Source of the DNA: Prorocentrum cordatum
Taxonomy: Eukaryota; Sar; Dinophyceae; Prorocentrales; Prorocentraceae
DNA: 64,000 nt
Direction: 5' to 3'
NCBI GenBank assembly: GCA_963575745.1
Contig: CAUYUJ010000769.1
Span: 563,379 to 627,378, forward strand
Position 1 is the stretch's first letter; the number at the start of each line of letters is the position of its first letter. Below the pieces are notes generated by a model. That model had not been told where the DNA came from. It saw nothing but the letters and a program-made list of their open reading frames with translations, and did not search any database. The translations under genes and the position numbers were made by a program. Shown here in pieces: positions 1 through 11,170 of this stretch.

Positions 1-870
1 GTGCTCTATAGCGTCGTGGATCGAGTCTTCCTTTGCATCCGAGTCCTGACCGAACTGATCTGGATCTGAAGCTCGAGCTGCCTGAACAAATAGTAGCTGC
101 CCCAGAGCTAGTTGACAAGGGGACATACCAGGAGGACGCGCCGCGAAACGTCCCAAGGGACGCGCCAAGCGGCGTGCCAGGGGACGTGCCATGGGGTCGC
201 ACCGCCGGTCGTGCCAAGGGGACGCGCTACGGAACGTGCCAATGGATGTGCCACGGAATGTGCCAGGGGACGCGCCACGCGACGTGCCAGGGGGACTCGC
301 AAGGGACGCCCCACGGAACGTGCCAAGTTGCAATGCTGAGTGTATCGATCTTGATGTACCGTGCCGAAATCTGTGCTGTGCTGCGCCGTGCCGAATTGCG
401 ATGTGCCATGCCGCGATTGTGCTCTATAGCCTCGTGGATCGAGTCCTCCTTTGCATCCGAGTCCTGACCGAACTGATCTGGATCTTAAGCTCGAGCTGCC
501 TGAACACATAGTAGCTGCCCCAGAGCTAATTGACAAGGGGACATACCAGGAGGACGCGACGCGGAACGTCTCAAGGGACCCGCCAAGCGACGTGCCAAGG
601 GACGTGCCATGGGGACGCACCGCGGGACGTGCCAAGGGGACGCGCTACGGAACGTGCTGGGGACAAGCGTTTCGCTCGAGACATCCTGTGGGGAAGTCTC
701 CAACGACACGGCTGCCGGACCCCCTGCCAGACAGAGCTGCCTACGGCTCCCCGTGCCCCCCGTGGGACTCATCCATCTGCAGTCTGTTGATACGCCTAGT
801 CGAGCCCTCTAGCGAAACGCTATCGGGGACAAGAATGACCAAGCCTACACGGCCGCAGTCGCCGTGCCCC

Positions 871-1107
871 GTGGGAGAAAAACACACACACACACAGTGG
901 GGAAAAACGCACAAAACACACACACAGTGTGTGTGTGTGTGTTTGTGTGTTTTTTCCTACAATGTGTGTTTTTGTGTGTTCCCCACAGACTGTGTTGTTT
1001 GTCCCACAGTGTGTGTGTGTGTGTTTTTGTGTGTTTTCCCAACAGACTGTGTGTTTGTTTCCCACTGTGTGTGTGTGTGTGTGCGTGTGTGTGTGTTTTC
1101 CCCACAG
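871..1107. repeat. CA/TG minisatellite with inverted ends, locus 1
   Basis: It starts gtgggagaaaaacacac and ends gtgtgttttccccacag, with several inner copies of ccccacag or its complement. Confidence 0.8.
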
Positions 1108-1247
1108 AGCAGGCAAGAGAAGGAGGGCGGGGCAAGGCGCTCGTGGAGAGCTCGACCCATCGTGCTCCTCCGAACTGAAGCAACAAAAATGCTGTCGTGT
1201 GGCAGGGCAGCCCGACAACACGGACGTCCGACGTCGTGATGCTTCAC

Positions 1248-1453
1248 GACAAAAAAAACACAAACACACAAAACAAACACACAGTCTGTGGGGAAAAAAC
1301 ACAAAACACACAAACACACACACACACAAACACACACACACAAACACCCACCCACACACACACACACAAAAACACACACACACAAAAACGCACACAGTCT
1401 GTGGGACAAAAAATCATAGTGTGTGCTTGTTTGTGCTTTTTTTGGCTCCCCAG
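1248..1453. repeat. CA minisatellite, locus 2
   Basis: It starts gacaaaaaaaacacaaac, contains ctgtggggaaaaaacaca and ends ctttttttggctccccag. Confidence 0.7.
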
Positions 1454-1985
1454 AAGTCGGGGCCCCTCCCCTGGGGCCAGCCTCTGATCCTGAATCGTAT
1501 TCTGACATCTCCAGGGCCTGGTGAGGGACCCCAGTCCGAAAGTTGCAAAGAGCCGCCCGTCGTGTTTTTTTCTCTCACGACGCGAGGATGCGAGGGGAGC
1601 TTTCCCCGATCTCTTTCCAAGTGCGTTGCACGCTGGTCGTTCATGGTATTACCACTTCTGCTATCCCTCGACTCGCGCTGGAGCTTCCACGATCGGTGCC
1701 AAGCGTATCTGGATATCTCTGGATCTCGTATGGCTTATCATCTGGATGTACCTTTGTGTGAATGTACTTCGACTTATCTAGCTTGATCGAAGACAAAACC
1801 GACACAAGGACGTAATCACACCGCGATGCATCGGGGATCCCTTGGATCTGGCGGTTCCGGAGGATGAATCGGGCGCCACGGCCGTTCCAGGGCGCTCCTG
1901 AACGCTCCGAGGGCGGCCTGGGATGTTCTGGAACGGTGTATCCCTTTCCTGGCCCCGCCCTGTGATCCCCGCAAGCCGACTCAGA

Positions 1986-2062
1986 TGGAAGGAGGGAGGA
2001 GGAGGAGGAGGAGGAGGAGGAGGGGGAGGAGGAGGAGGAGGAGGGGGAGGAGGAGGAAGAAA
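1986..2062. repeat. GGA microsatellite
   Basis: Imperfect GGA/GGGGGA run of about 75 bp. Confidence 0.95.
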
Positions 2063-2276
2063 CTTTCAACTTTCGACGGTCCGTGCGGATTTCTTGGATG
2101 TGCGCCGGCTCCCCCATCCCTGGCGCGCTCCGCGCGCCAAGGGCGGCGCCCGCGGCGCCGCCCAGGGACCGGTCGCGGATCCAAGAACTCCGCGCGGAGC
2201 TCCACCACAGTGTATGCTTATCCCGTGTTCTGCCCCTCGACGACGGGAGAGTCGTCACGCGCTTCGGGAGCAGCAG

Positions 2277-2455
2277 AGGCCTCCTAGATGGGGTCGGAGT
2301 AGATGGGGTCGCAGGATCGCACCAGTGACGCTGGCGATGCATCGGCGACGCCGGCATGAAGCAAATCGGGCTCCGCATCGAGCCGCATCGTCGATGCATC
2401 GGCGATGCGGCGCGATCCTCCGACCCCACCTGCTCCGACCCCATCTAGGAGGCCT
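2277..2455. mobile_element. Inverted-repeat element family C, copy 1
   Basis: The ends aggcctcctagatggggtcg and cgaccccatctaggaggcct are complementary over about 35 bp. The core is rich in gatgcatcggcgatgc palindromes. Confidence 0.8.
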
Positions 2456-2630
2456 ACTGTGCGGGCGCGGCCCCAAGAAACCCTCGCAAGAAATCCAACC
2501 CTGAGAACCCGTGAGCGAGGTGCACCGGAGGGGAAACTTGAGCACCCTGAACGCAGCAGCTCCTTCCGCGGCTGCGGGAAGTCGCCGCGCAGCGCGGGGA
2601 GCGAAGAAACCCAGGATACTAGAAGCAGGC

Positions 2631-2972
2631 TTAAGTCGGGCATGTCCCCCTACAGGGGAATTCTGTGCGTAAGAAAACCCAGAAATCGGCTATACGCAAG
2701 AGTGACCCTGGGTAAGAGTGAGCTTTGGTGCGCGATTTTTTGGGGGCCGCGGGGGGACCAAGCCTGGGCGCGCAAGCAGCTGCTACTGCTCCGCTTTCAG
2801 CCATCTGGGGACCCATCTGTGCCCGCACCAAAGGTCACTCCGGCGAAAGGTCACTCTTACGTCTAGTCGAAAAAAGTACCCCCAAATGCTCAAAACAGTC
2901 AAAACATGGTGCCCAGACTATTTTTTGACTATTTTTGGATACTTCTCCTGTAGAGGGACACGCCCGACTCAA
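2631..2972. mobile_element. MITE family B, copy B1
   Basis: 342 bp with ends TTAAGTCGGGCATGTCCCCC and GGGACACGCCCGACTCAA, flanked by the 8-bp duplication aagcaggc. The right-hand duplication is exactly the first eight bases of an FNTB intron. Confidence 0.9.
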
Positions 2973-2980
2973 AAGCAGGC

Positions 2981-3039
2981 CTCCGTTGTCGGTCTGGCAG
3001 GCCAGAAACACGTACGTCTGCAGCGGCTGCGGCGTGAAC
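2981..3039 (-). CDS. FNTB: FNTB exon: F..Q.LQ.Y...CQ...GG block
   Basis: This 59-bp exon encodes FTPQPLQTYVFLACQTDNG plus one base of the next codon. It corresponds to the family's FHQQALQEYILMCCQ...GG segment just before the DKPGK..DFYHTCYC zinc-histidine block. The acceptor is GCGGAG|G and the donor GGAG|GC. The first eight intron bases are one copy of the 8-bp target duplication of MITE B1, so the element begins exactly eight bases from the exon. The next exon, carrying the zinc-ligand His, was not found in the remaining 2.6 kb. Confidence 0.85.
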
Positions 3040-3147
3040 CTCCGCCGGCGGGCGCCCAGGCGGCGATCGAGGCTCGCCCGGGCGACGGGAGCGGGCGGAG
3101 GCGTGCCGGGAGCGCAAGGGCCAGGCGCGAGAGGCTGAGAGTCAGAC

Positions 3148-3349
3148 GCGGGAAAAAAACACACACGTGGGAAAAACAACAAACGTGTGTGTGTGTGTGT
3201 TTTCCCACGTGTGTGTGTTTGTGTGTGTGTGTGTGTTTCCCCACAGTGTGTGTGTGTGTGTGTGTTTTCCCACGTGTGCGTGTTTTGTGTGTGTGTGTGT
3301 TTGTTTGTGTGTTTGTTTGTGTTTGATGTGTGTGTGTGTTTTCCCACAG
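3148..3349. repeat. CA/TG minisatellite with inverted ends, locus 3
   Basis: It starts gcgggaaaaaaacacacac and ends gtgtgttttcccacag. It lies 110 bp upstream of the 3.0-kb FNTB exon. Confidence 0.8.
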
Positions 3350-3955
3350 CCTCGGAAAGAAATAGCGAACACTCATGCCACATTCATCTGTGAACGCCTC
3401 CCCCTCCCCCCAACGTTCAAAGTTGGCGGTGGGTCTGATGAGTTGCACCTCGACCGCAGTCTCCCCCGCGCGTGCCAACTTTGAGTTTGGAGGGCAGGGG
3501 GTGGTTCAATAACTGCTTCCCTCTACCGAATCGGTGGTGGACAAACCTCCCTAGAATAAACCTCCCCTTAATGAAAACTGCCTGGGACCGAAACCGACGG
3601 ACCTGGACCCGCAAAGGTGACGGCCGCGACGCTCTCTCGCGAATCGACAACGGCCAATTCGCTAATCGACGTGTCAGGGTAGGAGGTCTATCCACCCCCG
3701 ATCAGAGAGAGAGAGAGGGAGAGGCAGACAGAGGTGCACTCCATGCCCAATCGCGAGTTCCTCGAGGAAACTCTGCAGCGCCTCCGAGACGAGTCGGGCC
3801 CGTAGAAACACGGGTGGTGACGGACCGCGTGGTGACCTCGGATTCCCCGACGACCTGCGCTCCGTCACAGCACGGTCTTGGGATCTCGGAGGCCCGGGTC
3901 GCCCGAGAGACACCCTCGGAGAGCGGACCGACTCCCCACTGATTCACCACAATGG

Positions 3956-4182
3956 AGGCCTCTTAGATGGGGTCCGAGCGGATGGGATCGGAGGATTGAT
4001 TGCGCCGCATCGCAAATGCATCGGCGATGCATCTCCGCTGGATCGTCGATGCATCGGCGACGTTGGCGATGCATTGGCGCCGTCGGCGTGGACAAACATC
4101 GGGCTTCACATCGAGCGCATCGGCGCCACATCGTCGATGCGGCGCAACTCTCCGACTTACTCGGACCCCATGCGAAAGGCCA
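3956..4182. mobile_element. Inverted-repeat element family C, copy 2
   Basis: It shares aggcctcttagatggggtcc and the gatgcatcggcg core with copy 1; the right end is decayed. Confidence 0.75.
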
Positions 4183-5367
4183 AGACACCAGGCCCCCTTG
4201 GAGGGCCAGCAGGCTGCGCGGATGAGGCTTCCTGCGCCTGCACCGTCTCAGTTTCCAGTTTCCAAAGCTCTAGTGCTCAAAGTGTCGCAAGATGCTCCCA
4301 GACGTCTTCAAAACGGCGCCGAGACATCCCGTCACAGCTCTGATATACAGTGGAGGCCAGTCCACGAGAAGCCTTCCACAGGAAACCCAACCCTGAGATC
4401 CCAGGAAGTCCATCGACTTTTGCTGTGGGGGAGCGCCACGTGTTCCATCGCAAAACCATCGAAAACCGGGTGTTTCCTGGCATGGGTCTCCACTGTCTCC
4501 CACTGTGGTAGAGGGGGGGTGGCTGGCGGCAGAGGGCGAGACCCTTCCTTACGATCGCCGAGAAGAGCGGGCCCCGCGCGCGAGGGCGTGGCCGGTGGCT
4601 TACGCGGGCCGCTAGCGCGGCACACCGCACTCTGGAAACGAGGGCGCTCACGCACGACCTCACGCGTGCGGCCTGCGCGCGACGCGACACCGCTTTCTTC
4701 CGTCGCCCAGATGCAGCGCTATCTTTTCCGGCGTTCCGACCTTGGGGCCGAAAGGGGGGTGGGAGGGGGGACGGGGTCTGGCTCCGGACCTCTGCCTGAT
4801 GCGACTCCTCTTTGCAGCAGTGCGTCCCGTGGGGGGGGAGGCTCCACTTGCTCCAAGCAGGCGCCCAGCACAGCCAAGATCTACTCCCACGGGGGGGGGG
4901 GGCAAGGGGGTGCGAGGGCCCGCGCCGATCGGGGAAGCAGGGAGTAAGAAAACGATCCGCTGCGGTTTCTCGCGCAATGCTGGTCGGAGTGGAGCTTTAC
5001 AAAACAAAAACGATCGCAGATAGCATAAAAAAACGTCGAAGGTCCGCGCGTCTCCCAGATCGGCGCTGGACGCCCTCTTCTCTGGCGCCCGGAGCGCGGC
5101 AGGGGGCGTGCCTGGAGGCGCTGCCACGGGGGTGCCGCGCAGATCCCCAGAAGATCCGCGCGGAGCTCTGGAGACTTCGTCCTCTCTCCGCCGTCGAGAG
5201 GAGAGAGCTCGGGCAGAGCACGACGGGGCGTATGGCGACCACGTAGGCCCCCTGGGGCGTATCCCCGAGTTTCTCTCCGCGTCTGAGCAGCCTGATCTGT
5301 TTTTGGGCGACTCGGAGATCGGGACGAGAAATCGCCTGCGAGAGCGCAACAGGCCGGATGTACTTAA

Positions 5368-5498
5368 TTCGCCATCGCTCGGACGTCCATTCCCTGTGCT
5401 TGTTCTGGCTTCGTGCGTGATTTCTCCGACCAGTGCTCAAGGATGCTCCTCGAGAGTCCTCGCCGACGGAAGCATGCACACGCCCGAACGATGCCACG
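5368..5498 (+). mobile_element. MITE family A, copy A1 (diverged)
   Basis: The left end reads TTCGCCATCGCTCGGACGT, the right end CGAACGATGCCAC. The core shares the ggatgctcctcga and cctcgccga motifs. No target duplication is left. Confidence 0.75.
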
Positions 5499-5602
5499 CC
5501 CTCCAGCGCCCGCAGCTCTGGTAGCAGGAGAAGAAGGAGGAGAAGAAGGAAAAAAAGAGGGGAAGGAGGAGAAGGAGAAGCAGCCTATAAATTTAGTAAA
5601 GG

Positions 5603-5605
<3 letters not shown>

Positions 5606-5635
<30 letters not shown>

Positions 5636-5745
5636 TGTATGTATGCATGTATGCATGTATGCATGTATGCATGCATGTATATATATGTATGTATGTACGT
5701 ATGTATGTATGTATGTATGTATGTATGTATGTATATCTATATATG

Positions 5746-5781
<36 letters not shown>

Positions 5782-6060
5782 TGTATATGTATGATGTATG
5801 TATGTATGTATGCATATGTATGCTATGTATGTATGTATGTATGTATGTATGTATGTATGTATGCATGTATGCATGTATGCATGTATGCATGTATGCATGC
5901 ATGTATGCATGCATGCATGCATGCATGCATGTATGTATGCATGTGTGTATGCATGTATGCATGTATGTAGGTATGTATGTATGTATGTATGCATGTATGT
6001 ATGTATGTATGTATGTATGTACGTATGTATGTACGTATGTATATGTGTATATATATGTAT
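5606..6060. repeat. (ATGT)n/(ATGC)n microsatellite
   Basis: About 450 bp of tetranucleotide repeat; frames are open in several phases only because of it. Confidence 0.98.
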
Positions 6061-6160
6061 ACTAGAACCACGCGCGCGCTTCGCGCGCGCTTAGGTTCTG
6101 TCGAGTCACAGACCCAGGAATCGTTGTGAGAAGAAATTGGCGACGCGAAGCGTCGTGGGG

Positions 6161-7703
6161 GCGTCCTTGGACGTCTGGGGTCTCCTGGGGCCTCTTGAGG
6201 GGCCTCCTGGGGGCCTCCTGGCGGCCTCTTGGGGCGGAAGGCTCGAGCTTGCGGTTCGTGGTCCCCCTCTGGGCCCCCTCTTGGGCCCGTCTTGGGGCCC
6301 TCTTGGGCCATCTTGGGCGCCTCTTGGGCCGTCTTGGGGCCCTCTTGGGCTGTCCTGGGGCCCTCTTGGAAGCTTCTTGGGCCGTCTTGGGGCGGTCTTG
6401 GGCGCCTCTTGGGCCGTCCTGTAACGTCGGAAAGCCCAAAAGACAACTTTGTTGAAAATGTACGTTTTACGAAGGGAATGGGCCAATTTTTGCGTCTAGG
6501 GGCCCTCTTGGGACGCATGTTGGAGGCTTCTTGGGGCCTCTTGGGGGCGTCCTTGGACGTCTGGGGTCTCCTGGGGCCTCTTGAGGGGCCTCCTGGGGGC
6601 CTCCTGGCGGCCTCTTGGGGCGGAAGGCTCGAGCTTGCGGTTCGTGGTCCCCCTCTGGGCCCCCTCTTGGGCCCGTCTTGGGGCCCTCTTGGGCCATCTT
6701 GGGCGCCTCTTGGGCCGTCTTGGGGCCCTCTTGGGCTGTCCTGGGGCCCTCTTGGAAGCTTCTTGGGCCGTCTTGGGGCGGTCTTGGGCGCCTCTTGGGC
6801 CGTCCTGTAACGTCGGAAACCCAAAAGACAACTTTGTTGAAAATGTACGTTTTACGAAGGGAATGGGCCAATTTTTGCGTCTAGGGGCCCTCTTGGGACG
6901 CATGTTGGAGGCTTCTTGGGGCCTCTTGGGGGCGTCCTTGGACGTCTGGGGTCTCCTGGGGCCTCTTGAGGGGCCTCCTGGGGGCCTCCTGGCGGCCTCT
7001 TGGGGCGGAAGGCTCGAGCTTGCGGTTCGTGGTCCCCCTCTGGGCCCCCTCTTGGGCCCGTCTTGGGGCCCTCTTGGGCCATCTTGGGCGCCTCTTGGGC
7101 CGTCTTGGGGCCCTCTTGGGCTGTCCTGGGGCCCTCTTGGAAGCTTCTTGGGCCGTCTTGGGGCGGTCTTGGGCGCCTCTTGGGCCGTCCTGTAACGTCG
7201 GAAAGCCCAAAAGGCGACTTTGTTGAAAATGTACGTTTTACGAAGGGAATGGGCCAATTTTTGCGTCTAGGGGCCCTCTTGGGACGCATGTTGGAGGCTT
7301 CTTGGGGCCTCTTGGGGGCGTCCTTGGACGTCTGGGGTCTCCTGGGGCCTCTTGAGGGGCCTCCTGGGGGCCTCCTGGCGGCCTCTTGGGGCGGAAGGCT
7401 CGAGCTTGCGGTTCGTGGTCCCCCTCTGGGCCCCCTCTTGGGCCCGTCTTGGGGCCCTCTTGGGCCATCTTGGGCGCCTCTTGGGCCGTCTTGGGGCCCT
7501 CTTGGGCTGTCCTGGGGCCCTCTGGGAAGCTTCTTGGGCCGTCTTGGGGCGGTCTTGGGCGCCTCTTGGGCCGTCCTGTAACGTCGGAAAGCCCAAAAGG
7601 CGACTTTGTTGAAAATGTACGTTTTACGAAGGGAATGGGCCAATTTTTGCGTCTAGGGGCCCTCTTGGGACGCATGTTGGAGGCTTCTTTGGGCCTCTTG
7701 GGG
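6161..7703. repeat. 386-bp satellite, four units
   Basis: Unit starts are at 6161, 6547, 6932 and 7318, with a truncated fifth copy after 7704. Units are nearly identical; units 1-2 carry aaaagacaactttg, units 3-4 aaaaggcgactttg. Each unit is itself built from cttgggggcc-type short repeats plus a unique stretch (gaaaatgtacgttttacgaa). Long open frames on both strands are a by-product of this composition. Confidence 0.95.
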
Positions 7704-8121
7704 GCGTCCTTGGACGTCTGGAGGCCATCTTCAGCATCTCGGAGCCCTCTTGGAGGCCTCTTGGAAACTTCTTGGGCCGTCTTGGGCGCTCCTGGGGCCG
7801 TCTTGTCTGACCGGGGAGGCCTCCGGCAAGCCCCGACGAGCCTCCGGGCCCCCCGGGGTGCACATTTGTGGTCGAGGTCCCTGCCCCGGGCCCCCGGACC
7901 CGGTGCGCCGTTATATGTATATATTATCTCTTACCGGATATTGCAGAGAACGCAATTGTAGTTCGGGCCGCCGGGCGGGGGCGGAGGCCGGGCGGGGGGC
8001 GCCAGCAGTGCTCCGCCGGCAGGCAGGCGGACTCGTCCCCCGCCTGCCGCAGCGCCTCCGGCGCTCTGCGCGCGCCGACTTCTGACGACCTGCCAGAGCA
8101 CCCCCACCCAACCCGAAGACC

Positions 8122-8240
8122 AGCATTTCGGGTTGGGGGGGGGGGGGTATGGGCTCCACATGTGTGCTTTTGTCGATGTTCATTTCGGGTTGGGGGGGGG
8201 GGGGTATGGGCTCCACATGTGTGCTTTTGTCGATGTTCCC
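8122..8240. repeat. 58-bp direct repeat, two units
   Basis: catttcgggttgggggg ... gcttttgtcgatgttc occurs twice in a row with identical sequence. Confidence 0.9.
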
Positions 8241-8321
8241 CGACCCCCCCCCCCACTGGAAATGGTGGGCAAATGGAGGCCTTCGGGTTGGGTTGGGGTG
8301 ATTCGGTGGGTGGTGATCAAC

Positions 8322-8477
8322 GGCACCGTAACGGGTACCTACTAACGGGTACTTTGAATCTTTGCCGAAAGTTGCCACTCTAGGGCCTTTTTCTTGCATT
8401 GCAGCTTTGCCCACATCGGGAAGGGCTGGGTTCGCTGGGTCACTGGCCAAAGTACCCGTTAGTGGAGTCCCCGTTTG
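8322..8477. mobile_element. Possible small inverted-repeat element
   Basis: aacgggtactttg (near 8343) and caaagtacccgtt (near 8449) are complementary and enclose about 100 bp. Single copy. Confidence 0.4.
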
Positions 8478-8567
8478 AGGGGCGCTGAGGTGAACTTCGG
8501 CCCCCGCGCCGGAGGCCGCTCGGGGCCGAGGTCTTCGGAGGCCTTCGCTGGGCCTCGGCGGCTCGTC

Positions 8568-8850
8568 CTGGCCGTCGCTCGGGCGGCCCCTCCCCGTGCA
8601 CTTTTGTCGGTCTCGTGCGTGCGTTTTGGTTGCTCGAGGGTCCAGGATGGTCCAGGATGGTTTTTTGTTTTGGTCCAGGATGGCCCTCGATGGTTTTTCG
8701 TTGCTCGATGGTCCAGGATGGTCCTCGATGGTTTTTTGCTGCTCGATGGTCCAGGGTGGTCCTCGATGGTTTCTTGTTGCTCGATGGTCCAGGATGGTCC
8801 TCGGTGGTTCTCGCCGAGGAGACCTGCACACGCCCGAGCGATGATCCAAG
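8568..8850 (+). mobile_element. MITE family A, copy A2, internally expanded
   Basis: It has family A ends (CTGGCCGTCGCTCGGGCG / CGCCCGAGCGATGATCCAAG) with a cgtc target duplication on both sides. Its core is swollen by about six tandem copies of a tccaggatggtcctcgatgg-type unit, making it 283 bp instead of about 130. Confidence 0.85.
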
Positions 8851-8932
8851 CGTCCCGAGCGGCCGCCGGAGGCCCCAGCTGTGGCCCGGGCTGGAAGCCG
8901 CACGCAGCGACAGGGGGCGGGGCGAGGGGGGA

Positions 8933-9110
8933 GCGAGAAAACACACACTGTGAGGAAAAAAGCACACAACAAACACACACGTGGGAAAACATACACACTG
9001 TGGGAAACAACACACACACACACACACTGTGGGAAAACATACACACACAACACACACACACAATATGTGGAAAAAACACACACACATATACACTGTGTTT
9101 TTTCCCACAG
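8933..9110. repeat. CA minisatellite with inverted ends, locus 4
   Basis: It starts gcgagaaaacacacactg, has four inner ctgtgggaaaaca-like units and ends tgttttttcccacag. Confidence 0.8.
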
Positions 9111-10769
9111 GCGGGGCAGATGGGGGAACGAACGGATCGGGGTGGAAGCTTTCCCTTGTGGGGATTCGCCAGGAGCTTCCCGTAGAAACGGGAAGGGGTC
9201 GCAGGAGCGTCCCACAGAAGGGGCGGAGAGCCTGGGAGCACCTGGTCGAGATCGCCTGGTCCAGCAACCATGTCGCCTGAGACTCGCTTACGAATGATTC
9301 CGGAATCTCGCACTCGCCTCGATGCTGGCTACATGTCTGGTCTGGACGGCCACGGCCCCTGGGTACACTGGCACTGTGGTGTACACGGCAGCTCTGTCAC
9401 CCCGGTCCCCTGTACCGGACCTCCTACTCCTCGACCCGCCTCTTCACCCTTGCTGTAATGAGATTACTCTGCTGGAATAACTTCGCAGGCCTCCAGGAGG
9501 CCCGGGGGGGGGGAGGGAGGGAGGGGGAGGTGGGAGGGGAGGCGAGGGGAGTGGGGGAGTTTTTTTTTGTTGTAGGAGCGTCGGATTTCAAGGACGACAA
9601 AGAACGCCAGCCCTGAGTATAAATGGGCGTCGCTGCAGGCGGGCCAGCTTGGGGCGGTGAACCGAGAGCGCCGCTCCTGAGCAAAAAAACACCGACCAGC
9701 AGCGCTGGTTTGGTTGGAAGGCAGGCTCTCGGCGGCGAGGGGAGTGGGGGAGGGGGGAGGCCCCAGTGTGCTCAAGAAGAGCCCTCCAGAATCGTGCACA
9801 GATCGGGGCGGCTCAAAACCTCGACTGGAACTTGGATGTAAAGTTCCTGCTCATGTTTTGCAGCCCTTCTGGAAGGGAAGGGTTATAATGGAGGAGGGAG
9901 GGATAGAAGAGGAGGGAGAGAGGGCGGGAGGGAAGGAGGGCCGAGGAGGAGAGGACGGACAGAACAGGGGAGGCAGCGAGGATCTGATTTAATGTGAACA
10001 AGCGGGTTTGTTTAACCCTCTGGATGCTCTGGATACTGAAGACTCCGGGAGATCTCTGGGTCTATCATCCCTTTTCTGCCTCCATCCAAAATATTATCTT
10101 TCTCCAGCTGTTCATCCCCACAATCGTTCTATCACCCGTTCTCCTGGGGTGGGAAAACCGTGGCGAAAACGCCCAGCGTGAACAAGAATCAACGCCCAGC
10201 TCTCAGGGTTGGAACTATTTGATGCAAGCCTGAGGGAGATGAGAAAACATCCATACCGCTGCTTCACGGGCCTCTCCTGGGGTGCAATCTGACCCTCGGA
10301 GAATCCATCCGTGGCGGCTTCGGCTTTCCAGAACGAGCAACGGTCTCGGTACACATGGTGGACCTGCTCTTGACAAGGAAATGATCGTAGACATATCGAC
10401 CCTTTATTTGACCCTGCACTGCGCCAAACGCATCGGCCGCGCTGTTTATACGCGCATCCACCCCGAATGTGTCTATGACTGTACGGTACGATATCCGATG
10501 TGTCTATAAACGCGTGGGTAGCGAACGGGAGCGGTATTTGGCACAGGCCTCCAAAACTCGCCGTGTAGAAGCAGGTCGATTTCGCCCTGCAGAAATGGTT
10601 TCTCCTCCGATCTCTTTTGTTACGAACTCGGTGGCAACTCATGGGGATCTCCCTTACAATTTGGTTGGCCGATGCTAATCGGCGCAATCCGACGCCAGTC
10701 AACGCAAACTCGGCGCTGTATCATTTATTTCCATTCGCTACTCGGCGCTGAAAACGGGTTTCAAATGGC

Positions 10770-11170
10770 AGACGAGCGGGAGGAGAAGGAGAAAAAAGGG
10801 CAAGGGCGATGTGGAGAAAACCTGTGGCCCAAACTGCCAATAATCAACTCGAAAAACGCGCAACGGCATGCGCGGGGGAAAATAATTAAAGAAAACAGAG
10901 GGGATCAGATAACCGAAACGGAAGCATAAATGGTAAACTCAACATTCTGAACTATGCGCAGCGACCCAAGCTTCATTCCTGAGCACGAACGAAGGGCTGC
11001 GCAAATTTCCGCCCCGAGGTTAGGTCGTCGACGGCTGTTGCGGAGCACCCTGCAACGTCAACGCCACATTTGCGCTGGCCGACGCCGACCAACGCTAAAC
11101 CGGCGCTACGTCATCGATTGCCAGACGCTGCGTGCAAACGGTGCAGGAGGCTCCAATGAGTTGCAAACGA
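10770..11170. repeat. Direct repeat of about 400 bp, left copy
   Basis: Shares gcatgcgcgggggaaaataa, aacattctgaactatgcgca and cctgcaacgtcaacgcc with the right copy at 11930-12300. Confidence 0.7.

Larger units (their letters stand above)
1..2980 (-). other. FNTB downstream intron, window edge
   Basis: The part left of the 3.0-kb exon holds MITE B1, a family C element, a GAG tract, two CA/TG inverted repeats and, at 1-660, two near-copies of a ggacgtgccaa-type minisatellite about 418 bp apart. The exon with the YHTCYC block was not found here. Confidence 0.6.

Noticed and set aside
2623-2980. MITE B1 acting itself as an introner that created the intron
   Set aside because: Removing only the element would not restore an FNTB reading frame, because the sequence beyond the second duplication does not continue the protein. 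The intron is longer than the element.
3690-3810. RLVSEALQSFLEEL on the minus strand, resembling the ALQ.YI block
   Set aside because: The residues after ALQ do not fit; the true block with CQ...GG is at 3039-2981.
5413-6824. Frames encoding MYVC repeats or GPLGPSWAPLG-type repeats
   Set aside because: They come from the ATGT microsatellite and the 386-bp satellite; all frames are open for compositional reasons.
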